DNA of 64,000 nt. It comes from Acanthopleura granulata (lineage: Eukaryota; Mollusca; Polyplacophora; Chitonida; Chitonidae). Numbering within the stretch: the first letter of the stretch is position 1; each line of letters opens with the position of its first letter. The stretch is taken from contig JABBOT010000005.1 of assembly GCA_016165875.1 (NCBI GenBank), positions 24,639,368-24,703,367 on the forward strand, written 5' to 3'. A program made the translations under genes and the position numbers. The notes beneath the pieces were generated by a model. It was given only the letters and a program-made list of their open reading frames with translations. It did not search any database and had not been told where the DNA came from. This document shows, piece by piece, positions 23,377 through 33,530 of the stretch.

Positions 23377-25948
23377 GCCTCTCAGAGATAAGACCTGGCG
23401 CTGTAGAAGAAAGTGGACGCGTATTCTCTGATAATCACGATTTGGCATAAATCGCCCGGTAACAAATCGTGGAGGCAAACATACGGCAATCTCAGTCACT
23501 TTTAAACTCTTGCCGATATTGATACAGTGTAATGTGCATCCTCATTTGAAGGCGGGAACCTGCAGGTCGCGTCATTCCCTGTTTACACAAGGGGAGTTGT
23601 GTGAGACTGTCCGTGTCTTCGAGAGCTATGGAAACATTCTGTGTGATGTGGTTGGGGGTTTCGGCTTCCTGAAGACGCACTGTTCCCTCAGAGACGGCAC
23701 TGCCCCCGAATCTACGGATTTGATTGGCCAACATACCACAGCGCCTCCATGCTTCTCTCAACCCGTCCGAGACGCCATGCGCGCTATTATTTGCTTGACC
23801 ACTTATCAAATCTCTGTTTGCCACTGCGTAGGGAATCGATTGTCAGATTAGTTCGATTTGCTCTTTTCAACTCCCGCTACGCTCTCTCTGTATTAGGTTA
23901 TATTTTGGTTGCGGTCAAAAGCGTACGTTCAGATTAGCATGTCTTATTGCTTGATTTGTATTGAAAAAACACTCAGCCGGGGCTTAGCTAATTTAGTTAT
24001 AGTCGAAACGCTCGATCGGCAAAGCGGGGCGGATTCGGGCCTGCTTCCGTTCTTTGAGTAAAGTCAGAGGTGCCGTCTTCATTACGTCTCCGTAACGAGG
24101 AAAGGCATGTTGATTATTCAGCGAATAGAGTTTCGGAAAAAGCAAAGGCGTGGAGGAACAAAGACAAGCCATAGCACACTGGACATCAGTTATGGCATTA
24201 TGATGACCGTCATTCTCTGTAAATAGTTAAATTAGATGGATTAATGTTTTCGCCTCATTTCACGTGTCAATTAAAACCGACTTTGTTCTATAGATATATG
24301 AGAATTGACAGGGCGTATCGGTAAATGGAGCAGATTGTAGAATTGATGGAGAAACATGATGCTCAAAGCATTCAGCTCATACTGAACAATCTGTAGCGAA
24401 TGATTCGCTAACATTACTGAGGTATGTAAAATTGCTGACTGCTTTCTGGCTCAGGCAGTTAACTTCTATTCAGACTACGTAGAGATTACAATTTTCATTA
24501 CTGTTTAAGATTTGATTGTAATGCTGTATGTAGTGTTATCCAAATATCTTGATGAAGTGACGATTCTACATGAGACTCTGCCCACTGTTTTCATAATGAC
24601 TGAATAAATTTAGGTTTAAATTGCGGTATATATTGTTCTGAAAGAACATTTTTGTCCCAAAATATGAAATTGCAATATTTCCATGAAAGACATCAGAAAA
24701 TACACAAAAGCAAGTGAAGAGCAAAGTCTATTTGTATTCCCGATTTCAAGAAGAGAATATTAGTTAGATTTCTTTCTTCGTTTTCCCATCAAACGTTCCT
24801 TTGAAGGTTGACGTTGAAGTACGGAACAGCTTAAATTCAGGGACAGAAGCTGTTGTTAGAAAAGTTCTTAGTGGATTCATGTTTGTATTTCATCTTACAG
24901 ATTATATTATTTTCTTTGGTCTCAAAGCTGCCTGTTCCGTATGTCCAACTGGTTAATAATGTATAGGCAGTAACAAGCGGCATACCAGCATTACGGGGAA
25001 TAAACGGAGAAGAAAGTCTGGGTTATCAAGCTGAACATATGGGTTTTCTTAGCCATCGACCAGGGAGTTGACAGCTGCTGCTATCAACAATGCATGGCCG
25101 TCCATATCGAGGATAATTAATTGGAAAAAACGAATCACGCTCGGCTCTTTCGGCGGCAGTATGAGAAGCAAAAATCATGTATTCTCTCAATGTTCGTCTC
25201 CGTACGATTGTGCCAGCTCCGACTGCTATTGTGTCCACTATAATTACTCCAATGTATTTCAAGATAATCGTGTTCAGACCTGAAATTTTCTTCTGTGAAC
25301 GACTGCTTGAATCCCCAGGATTATTTAATGCCAATGCATTAATAATTCCTGCTCCATTTTCTTCCCGATATAAGCATTGTTAAAAGGGAATGAAACTATT
25401 AAGCTTATTTTCGAATAACATGGGTATTGTGGCCTAAGTATCCACATGTCTGTTTACACCAAACAATGATGACTTTCTTACCAATCGGTTATATTTGTAT
25501 TAACATGAATTTATACATAATGGAATATACCTGTTTAGTTTCATAGCATATATAGAAAAGCTTGTTGGGTGTAAAGTCTGTGACAGGGAACCAATTATCT
25601 ATGATGAAGTGATTATAAGTATTCACTAGTTCGTTTCGACGTCTCACATACATTGAGCTATGTAGATAATTAGGACCGAGATTTTCCAAATTACTTTAGA
25701 ATAATTCTCCTTTCACAAATTTTGTAATAAACAAAAAGTCTGATTTTCACGACATATATATATCCCCTGATGATTAATGAAAAAATTACCATTTTTTTTA
25801 AATTTCTTTGCTTTACATGAGTTTCTTCCATCTTAGGTATAAGTGAAACCTAAAATATTTTGGTAATGTTCAGTAATTAACATTGCTTGTGTACTTCTTA
25901 CGTATAGTTTCTTGTTCTAAAAAAGTTGTCTCATTTTTTTCTTAACAG

Positions 25949-26214
25949 GAACTTACCATGAAAGTCAAGCAGCTCATGGACGATATTGCTCGCGCCGGAA
26001 CTGCCATGTGGAATCTCATTGAGCCAATCAAATTTCGATTTAGCGATTTCCAGTTGTCACGAAAGATCCTGAAGTCGCTGGAGACGCCATCTCTAGCCCA
26101 GGACACGGACGAAGTGACGAATGATATCCGCAAGTCCCTCAATCACGTGGCCGAGTATGAAACAGAACTAGAAGATTATGTTGAAAGTACAAAGATTAAC
26201 GGAAAATTTTACTT
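25949..26214 (+). CDS. DEG/ENaC exon 8: C-terminal part of helical insert
   Basis: Visible residues 669-757. Cysteine-free and helix-like (ELTMKVKQLMDDIARAG, then RKSLNHVAEYETELEDYVES), ending in INGKFYL, which leads back into the conserved palm strand. Prolines at 694 and in ETPSL break it into at least two helices. The acceptor is CTTAACAG and the donor TT|GTAAGT. Phase 0 in, phase 2 out. Confidence 0.9.
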
Positions 26215-26753
26215 GTAAGTCTTTGTTCATGGACTTTAACTTTCTCCTTTGTTTGTAGGGCTAAAGCACTAAATGCCCATGTCGCCTAAAGCTATAACAT
26301 TCATCGACTTTTGATTTTACTGCTTGTTGTAAGAAGTAGAGCTGCTACAATGAATATGTCAATGTATGCACTATGACGACAGAAACTGAGGATTTTATGT
26401 ACTCTTAATCCTGAAAGTCAGGACGTAAAATTTTGAAGCTTCTGTAGGCTGTTTATTTAGCTAGACCTACTGCTCCAAAATTTTAAAACAATGTGCTAGG
26501 CTGGAAACCTCATGCAAACCAATTGTTTAGGCGTTCGTTTAAATATTTAAATCAACTTTAAGTTTTGATAAAAGCGATAACTACGACTGCTTGTCCGAAT
26601 GGCACGGTGATGTTTACAGATAATGTAACGGTATCTACTTCCTTTACTTAATCCTTATATATTTTTCAAAGGTTTTTTTCTTTGCTTCATTAACAGCTTA
26701 ATCCCAGACTTATCTCTAAACCAAATACTTAGTCAATAAAGTTTCTGTTACAG

Positions 26754-26845
26754 AAACAACTTCTTACAACTGGATATATACTTTGCCGAGCTGACGGAGA
26801 CTACGATAACACAGCAGACTTCATACGGATTATTTGACCTGGCCT
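26754..26845 (+). CDS. DEG/ENaC exon 9: pre-TM2 palm strand
   Basis: Visible residues 757-788. Reads NNFLQLDIYFAELTETTITQ, the conserved strand before TM2, then QTSYGLFDLA. The acceptor is TGTTACAG and the donor T|GTAAGT. The exon is only 92 bases and has no start codon, so it escapes simple ORF searches. Confidence 0.9.
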
Positions 26846-27129
26846 GTAAGTACTTGATCTGGACGCATCAGCACACTTTGAGGCGTTTTAAAATATTTTC
26901 ATTAATTTATTCTTCGCGCTGACTGCACTTTAAACGTTTTTAAGAAAAGATTGCCACACTGAGTAGATCATTTGATTTTCTGAGTGATTTTAAGTGATGA
27001 AATACATCGTACTTGCCCTAGTACAAAAGTTTAGATTAAAATAGATTATGTGTTCTTTGGTTTTGCAAACATGCCGCAGTGTAGGTATTATATTTTATAT
27101 TATATTTCCTTTATATTATTCTTTCCCAG

Positions 27130-27278
27130 GTGACATTGGCGGATCTTTGGCCCTCTACCTGGGCATCAGCGTTATCGCTTTCTTCGAGGCTCTAGATTTT
27201 GCTGGTCAGTTAATTAACATCGTGTTCTTCAAAGGAAAGTTAAAGAGGTTCGAACAGCCGGGAGAATCGACGTGCTGA
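27130..27278 (+). CDS. DEG/ENaC exon 10: TM2, selectivity filter and C-terminus
   Basis: Visible residues 788-836 and stop. Starts C-DIGGS; TM2 contains LGISVIAFFEAL, where GIS (799-801) occupies the G-x-S selectivity filter. The cytoplasmic tail is short and basic (FFKGKLKRFEQPGESTC) with no PPxY motif, so Nedd4-type regulation as in vertebrate ENaC is not indicated. Cysteine 788 directly precedes DIGG, the place of the small degenerin-site residue. Confidence 0.94.
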
Positions 27279-29690
27279 CTAGAGGAAGTGACGTCAATTA
27301 TGAACGTTTACGTGGACATGGCTGAACAAGATCTCGCGTTAACCTCTATGGGAACGTGAAACCCACGACTGTGCTGTTGTCTATGATAACAGAGTTGATG
27401 GTGTGTTTGCTGACATATATTTCAAAATATAAGATTTCAGTTGGACACTGGGAGCAGGCCCATAATGAATTTCATGGTATGAGACTGTATTGTATGACTC
27501 CAACATTAAAATATTGGCAGGGGTGGGGAAGTGATCAAGACGGCCTTAATTGTGACTTTGTTAGAGCTTCTTGGCTTCTTGTGGCCATGGGGTTTCATAT
27601 TACAACTAGACTTCTGTTGGCAGCGGGGTTAACTGTGACATTTGTAAAACGGTTGAACTTGCGATGGCAGTGGAGACGTTGTGTGACATCGACTTTTGGA
27701 TTTCGGCTAACCATGGCGATTTCATGACCGTGACCATTGAGGCCGTGTAGGTTTTGCTTTCCTTCCTTTATTTCCCCCATCCCCTATTTTGCATGAAACG
27801 TGCTGTAACTGTTTCAGACAGTCTTTGTGGACCAGAATGACCTTCAGGAGAGAATGGTTGTTCAGTTGTATTAAAATTGTGGAATGAATGGAGCTTCGTG
27901 CCTTCTTGGCCGGGCATCTGGTATCCCTGAGCAGAGTGGAACGCTCAGCTGGGTTTCTGATTGATGTTGACATAAACAGGCATGGCAATGTAGCACATCA
28001 AACACCCGACACCTCAGCTGCTTTTCCAGAGCGCGTGGCCTCAAGGCAACCAACAACGTCACCGGCAAAACCAGGATTAATTGAAATCTCGTGGAAAATC
28101 TCGTGCTTGATCACCCCGTGCTGTGCTACAGGGTAGGGACGCGTGAAGCGAACTGACGGCTGATTTGAGTGAGGCGAGAAATTTCCTATTTAACTGCCTC
28201 GGGGAAGAATTGCACACCAACATGTCGTGATATTCAGACACAGAAGCCAGAATCTACAATATTCATCTATCAATGTCGAAATAGAGCCGTGCGATTTCTC
28301 TTTTGCCGATTTATCAGCGGATTAGTACATATGTAAATTCGTACAGATTATATCTATTTGGCTGATGCATCAGCGGATTCGCACAGGTGTAAATTCGTAC
28401 AGACTGTACTTCATGCCTCGAGGACCTACATCACAGAGGCATGTATTAATGGGCTGAGCATTATCATGGCAATTCCTCCATGGAATACGCGAACGAAGAT
28501 ATACATGGTGTAAATAAAAAATACTGCTGTTTATAGAGGATGTTTGACGTGGAAACACATCTCTGACTCAATGGACCTATATATGAGCATAACCTTTTCA
28601 GCCTGTCGACAATATTACGTTGGACTAACAGCAGGCTATATTGTACCGTTCAGCGCAGAAATCAAAGTCTGACAACTATTGCTCGATTTTGTAAAAGATC
28701 CATTCCATTTCGTATATTTACTGGTGGTTTATCCCAAAGTGTCATTTTTGTTATCAGTGCAGTAATGTAGAATTAAACACATCTGGTTTATGGTTTAAAT
28801 GAAGTCTGCCAAATATATGTAATCTTACGCGACAAAAGGGGTGATTTATCCAAAGACATGTTCTTTATATGTCATAGATTTGTTTTGATACTTTAGGCTG
28901 TACATATTGTAATATATGCCGGCGGAAGCATAAAATATTCCAACTTTGAACAAGAATCATCGGTCCCAAATCTATATTCTTTCGTCAGTATATGTAAGTA
29001 ACTAAGTCTGCATAACCTGGTTAGTGTTCATGTGTTTAATGGGTTTGGTATGTTCGCGCACTGAACCAAAAGACAATCGAACAGGCCGAAAAGTAATTTT
29101 GCAATCAATCAGTACATTTAGCATTTTCAGATTTTATTCAGTTAATTTTGCATGTATGTCTCGTGTGAAATAATTCTGTTCACAGCTAATAAATATCTAC
29201 CGATCTTCAGACACCAATTAATTCAAAGGCGACTGGTGTTTAAAAGAGTAGTGCGATAACAGTTATATCATCTGAAAATTACCTTTTTATAATGAAGAGG
29301 AAAGCGCAAATACATGATTGTACATAGAGCCGGCATGCTTCATTTTATCGCTGTAATATATATATTTCCTAAGTATGTAAATATTATCCAAGATTAATTT
29401 TTAAAATTGTATAAATATTTTTTTCCGACGGCGACAGACATTAGAAAAGTTCACACGAGCTTGATGGGTTCGTCAGAATAAACACAGCGTGTGGATGTTT
29501 ACCATTTCTGATAAAATGGTGCTTAAAGTGAATAAAAAGATCCACTTTTACCTGTAGCCTTTCCTGTCTTTTATTTCTTTAGAGGTTTTATCAGTGTAAA
29601 CATTTATAAATTTATATAACCAGCACTTCTTCTCTCGCCATATTCAGTTACACGTTTAAACAATGCAAATGACTATATATCATAGAGAGC
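27279..29690 (+). other. 3' UTR and downstream flank of the channel gene
   Basis: No coding feature recognised. The transcript end is not fixed: an AATAAA hexamer is at 28513-28518 in TAAATAAAAAATAC, and another lies near 29532. A direct duplication of about 57 bp (ATCAGCGGATT...AAATTCGTACAGA) is at 28311-28411. Confidence 0.4.
28513..28518 (+). promoter_or_regulatory. Candidate polyadenylation signal
   Basis: AATAAA about 1.2 kb after the channel stop codon. Earlier canonical hexamers were not noticed between the stop and here. Whether it is used cannot be told from sequence. Confidence 0.3.
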
Positions 29691-29696
29691 AAAATC

Positions 29697-30028
29697 AGAG
29701 TACGACAGTGTGATAGCTGGTATAAAATCAGAGTCCGACAGTGTGATAGCTGGTATAAAATCAGAGTCCGACAGTGTGATAGCTGGTATAAAATCAGAGT
29801 ACGACAGTGTGATAGCTGGTATAAAATCAGAGTGCGACAGTGTGATAGCTGGTATAAAATCAGAGTACGACAGTGTGATAGCTGGTATAAAATCAGAGTA
29901 CGACAGTGTGATAGCTGGTATAAAATCAGAGTACGACAGTGTGATAGCTGGTATAAAATCAGAGTACGACAGTGTGATAGCTGGTATAAAATCAGAGTAC
30001 GACAGTGTGATAGCTGGTATAAAATGGT
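29697..30028. repeat. 33-bp minisatellite, ten near-identical units
   Basis: Unit: TACGACAGTGTGATAGCTGG + TATAAAATCAGAG. Variation is limited to one base (TAC/TCC/TGC-GACAG). Because 33 is divisible by three, the array is open in more than one frame and yields an 11-residue peptide repeat; I regard this as chance. The unit matches the GACGACAGTGTGATAGTTGG segment of the dispersed TATAAAAG repeat, and the sequence after the array (GGTGACACGTAACCGGTGAA) continues as that repeat does. Confidence 0.95.
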
Positions 30029-30250
30029 GACACGTAACCGGTGAAATCCTGTTTCCTCTCAGTCTGTCTCATTTAGAGGTTTATCGTGTCCCTTTCATGT
30101 AAATGCTCAAAATGTAGGAACTTATACTCCCGCTAGCAACGTGGCAACGACTTACACGGAATACATCTTTCTCTCTAACTCTATGGAAAAGTGAATGGAA
30201 GGTGTAAAATAGTGTGACGACTGTGTAAAAATATTTTCACTATTTTCTCA
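30029..30250 (+). repeat. Dispersed TATAAAAG repeat, copy C, remnant after minisatellite
   Basis: The proximal part GGTGACACGTAACCGGTGAA aligns with the same segment of other copies, and TCATGTAAATG-type and ACTTACAC blocks follow in order. Beyond that the similarity fades. Confidence 0.5.
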
Positions 30251-30649
30251 TTCAAGAGATATGAATGCTATCAAATAGTCCACAGTGGGTTTTATGAACA
30301 ATATTGGCGGTGTTTAGGTAAGATAAAAGATCACATAATTATTCATTACAGCAATTTTACCAGTAAGTGAAGAAACAATAGATGTTTTGACTAGGACAAT
30401 TTATAATTTAAACATTTGAATTCTCTTAATTTCACTTTAAAAACCTAAAATATGAATATAAGTAGTGTTAGTGAGAACTGTCTGCTGTTCATCTGGTTAC
30501 ACTTTGTCAAGTGTCAGTTGCCGTTTCCTATTGATTTTGTGGCCTGCTGTTAGTTTTCTTTTCAAAATTTCGTCTGTCATGAAAACAACTTGCGTTTTCA
30601 AAAATGAAAACTGCTCTGACAAAATAATTAATTGGAGTAATTGGAATAA

Positions 30650-30910
30650 GTGAGTAATTCTAGATTAGTGACTAATACATGGCATTTAACATCAGTGGAA
30701 TTTTTTGGCCTAATTTTGCTTAAGCCATGGTGCTAAGGGGGAGTGTAAGTTGCTCGTTGTTCGTAAACACTTACATGAACAGTTAGAGCAAACCTAACTG
30801 GGGTAAATTGCAAGAGGGCGGTTTTCACCAGTAACATGTGACCATTTGCTAACCATCACACTGTCGTCGCTGCCCTGGTTTTACACTCTGTGCTGTAGTC
30901 TTTTAGACAT
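30650..30910 (-). repeat. Dispersed TATAAAAG repeat, copy D
   Basis: Reverse-oriented copy. Read on - it gives AAAAGACTACAGCACAGAGT, GACGACAGTGTGATGGTTAG, AAATGGTCACATGTTACTGG, TCTAACTGTTCATGTAAGTG, the short CCCCCTTAGCACCATGGC block, GCTTAAGCAAAATTAGGCC and CTAGAATTACTCAC. It aligns with copy B over nearly its whole length. Confidence 0.75.
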
Positions 30911-31752
30911 TATTCAATCAGTTAAGCTGCTGGAAAGCCAAGGCTTGAGTTGCTACTTTACAACCTACAGTGAAATGAAGGCCTAGACCCTAAAAACCCC
31001 AAGAATGTGAAGTTAAATAGCTTATGATATTTTTCCAGGAATTCAGGGACATACAGGCGTCAGAAATAAAGACATCCTGTCATTATATTTAATAGAGGGC
31101 ATCGGAGTGTGTTTTCTTTCACTCATATGTATTCCTTTAAAATTATTCTTTTTTCAAATGAGAATTTCCGTTTAACGCGTGAAGGTCTGTAATCACTATT
31201 AGACATGATGGTGATCACACTGATAGCCTAAAATGCACAATAGTTTTACAGAAAAACCCATGTCTCCTATCGCTGTATTGATATAAACGTGGTCAGTTAA
31301 TTTGCTGGAAAGAAAATTCAACATTCACTCGACATTGAACAATTCAAACATCTAATCTGTGACAGATGGAAAAGGTAATAAATTAGTATTCATATTTTGT
31401 TTACTAATAAGCAGAATGTATCTCCTGCTTTGCCTATATATCCTGACAATATAAACTAAAATAATTTTGGGACGGAATGTAAAGATACCCATAATACCGA
31501 TATGAACATTTCGAATTCAAATCTCCCAACCCGTTGGTTGCCATTTTCACTGCCATTTACGGAAGGATTCGTCTTCCTGCTGAAATATCTCGACCACTAT
31601 CAGTATATAAGCGAGACAAAGGCCAGTAATTTCTTAAACAGATCTATTTTTTCGTGTTATTTGTATTCCGGCCCATTCGCTACATTATATATATCCAAGC
31701 TTGTGGAATTATTTTCATCTTACAAACTCTACCTGTAATTCCAACCAGAATC

Positions 31753-31986
31753 ATGCACCAAGGACAACTGCTTCTCTTTCTTCTCTTTTTCATTCTCTTT
31801 ATGTTGGTAGAAACTATTGTTGTGCCCCCGCTGACATTAAACACAAAACCAGATGAAGAAGATATATATAAAGTAAATGAATATGATGGAAGAGCCGTTT
31901 GTGAGGTGATTTATGTTACAAGAACAGCCAAAGCTGCTCAGTCATCCCTGCCAATTGCTCCCCCAAATGATCATCAAACATGCTAG
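31753..31986 (+). CDS. Possible small secreted peptide or signal-peptide exon (hypothetical)
   Basis: Not recognised. From the ATG at 31753 a 77-residue frame begins with a strongly hydrophobic stretch (LLLFLLFFILFMLV at residues 6-19), like a signal peptide, followed by an acidic segment (TKPDEEDIYKVNEYDG). A GAG|GTGATT at about 31914 could be a splice donor, which would make it a first exon. The start context is weak and no downstream exon was identified. It could equally be a chance frame in T-rich DNA. Confidence 0.2.
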   Translation: MHQGQLLLFLLFFILFMLVETIVVPPLTLNTKPDEEDIYKVNEYDGRAVCEVIYVTRTAKAAQSSLPIAPPNDHQTC

Positions 31987-32379
31987 TTGTTTGATTTGTT
32001 TGCTGAATCCATTTACCCGGGCTAAATCCAGGAAAGGCTGCAGATGTCCGGTTCTCATTGAAATAAGTTGCCGTCATTTTAACCCCTTGAAGTTCCTGAA
32101 ATCAATGCTGCGCTCTGTTGGCATGTAATGCATGTTCTACGGCACCAGACCATAATTTAAGATGGCATTAATGCTCTTTTCATGCAGTTATGGTTTACTC
32201 AAGTAAATACGGTTGTTTTTCTTTTGATACATCGCTGAGTGGGTGATGAAGACCGACCCGCCTATGAGTTGGCGCTGGTAAGAAAGGGGTGTCGCTGAAC
32301 AAATCGCGCTCTGTTTATCTGATTGTTACGCGTTTCGGCTTATGCACTACATAAAACGTGATGTCACGCATCGATAAGG

Positions 32380-32456
32380 GATTGATCGCCTTGTCACCTC
32401 ATTTATGTATATGACTTTAATGTTAAACACCATTCAAATTAATAAATAAATATAAA
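32380..32456 (+). repeat. Possible decayed SINE 3' end
   Basis: TTAATGTTAAACACCATTCA followed by AATTAATAAATAAATA resembles the GGCGTAAAACACCAATCAAA and (AAAT)n end of the SINE family, but the upstream part is not recognisable. Confidence 0.35.
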
Positions 32457-32849
32457 CTTTACTTTCAACCTCCTGGCTTAGACGTAGTGTTGCAACATAG
32501 AAGTCAAAGAGTCACCTGGTGCTTTCTGGAGTAGGGCCTTATTTACTTAGTTGAGTGCGACATTTCTTGAACTAGATTATGTAGAGTGTAAAGCAATTCA
32601 CGTACCATTCGTGTGGTTAATATTGGAGATTAACTGCAAATCAATAGCAGTTTCGTGAACAAAATTCAGCACAAAGAAACGAAGTAAGGAAAGTGCGAAA
32701 GAGATTAGTACCCTAGAGAAGGAAAATAATCGACACGACACGAAACTGGGCGTCGAAACCGACATTCGTATACCAGCAGTCAACCGAAATGGGCACCCCG
32801 GGGCAATATTCGCGAGACCAGTTTCCAAAACAATGCTTTGCACACACCC

Positions 32850-33245
32850 TCAAATATAAAAGACCACAGCACAGAGAGGAGAAGCAAAGCAGGGACGACA
32901 GTGCGATAGTTGGCAAATGGTCACACCTTACTGTTGAAATCTGACTTATTTTCAACTTACCTTAGCTAGAGTGTTATTCTAACTGTTCATGGAAATGTTT
33001 AAGAAGTAACAACTTACACCTCCCCTTCCATCACAGCTTATAGAATTAGGTAAAAAATTACAGTGATTTTAAATGAAATTGATTTGACGTCACTGATCTT
33101 ACTTACTCCAATAACTCCAATTAATTATTGTCTTACACCAGTTTTCAATTTTAAAAATGCCAATTCTCTGGTCTAGAATCACTCAAAGTACTGTGGTGTT
33201 ATCACATTTAACATATGTATGCACAATAACATGAAAACAAAGCAA
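32850..33245 (+). repeat. Dispersed TATAAAAG repeat, copy E (reference orientation)
   Basis: Begins AATATAAAAGACCACAGCAC, then GGGACGACAGTGCGATAGTTGG, AAATGGTCACACCTTACTGT, TTCTAACTGTTCATGGAAAT, ACTTACACCTCCCCTTC, CTAGAATCACTCAAAGTACT and CACATTTAACATATGTATGC. It contains all blocks in order, so it is useful as the reference copy. Confidence 0.75.
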
Positions 33246-33340
33246 CAAAGAAAGTACCGTATATAAAATAAAAATTATTAAAAGTTCACGCAAAGAAAAG
33301 CAGTCAACAGATATTTGGCGACATCGCTTCCATATCTTTG

Positions 33341-33530
33341 ACTAGCGCAGCGTAATGACTCAGAAGCCTTCCTCCAACATGTGGGAAGGTCTACCAACAA
33401 CCTGCTGATGGTCGTGGGTTTTCCCCCAGGCTCTGCATGGTTTCCTCCTACGATAAATCTGACCGCCGTGGTATAAGCGAAATATTCTTGAGTACGGCGT
33501 TAAACATCAATCAAATCAACAAAAAAAAAA
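33341..33530 (+). mobile_element. tRNA-derived SINE copy 3
   Basis: Partial head (GACTAGCGCAGCGTAATGAC), an internal deletion of the B-box region, then TGTGGGAAGGTCTACCAACA, CCGCCGTGGTATAAGCGAAA and TATTCTTGAGTACGGCG, ending in a ten-base A run. Confidence 0.85.

Larger units (their letters stand above)
20100..25948 (+). other. Intron 7 of the channel gene (5849 bp)
   Basis: Runs from GTGAGT to a T-rich TTTTTTTCTTAACAG acceptor and separates the two exons encoding the coiled-coil insert. It contains SINE copy 2, a GATA tract, a degenerate roughly 78-bp tandem array (22939-23376) and no recognisable second gene. Confidence 0.65.
607..27278 (+). other. DEG/ENaC-family sodium channel subunit gene, 5'-partial, ten exons visible
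   Basis: Subunit of a trimeric, plasma-membrane, amiloride-sensitive-type cation channel (DEG/ENaC/ASIC superfamily). Seen: ten exons (607-774, 10731-10907, 11316-11425, 15833-16014, 16512-16674, 17439-17495, 18955-20099, 25949-26214, 26754-26845, 27130-27278) that all have AG acceptors and GT donors and join without a stop into 836 residues ending at TGA 27276-27278. Landmarks in order (visible-residue numbering): TM1 about 3-19, TICN at 49-52, finger cysteines from exon 2 to exon 6, CxCxxxC at 291-297, DIYF at 764-767, DIGG at 789-792 and GIS at 799-801 in TM2. The N-terminus and the usual cytoplasmic HG motif are outside the window. Family members usually have about 500-700 residues; this one is longer because of a roughly 425-residue coiled-coil excess between 302 and 764. 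Family assignment is firm; ligand or stimulus is unknown. Confidence 0.93.

Noticed and set aside
29710..30044. Long open frames encoding an 11-residue repeat peptide
   Set aside because: A consequence of a 33-bp minisatellite unit without in-phase stops; open in two frames, with no signal peptide or splice context.
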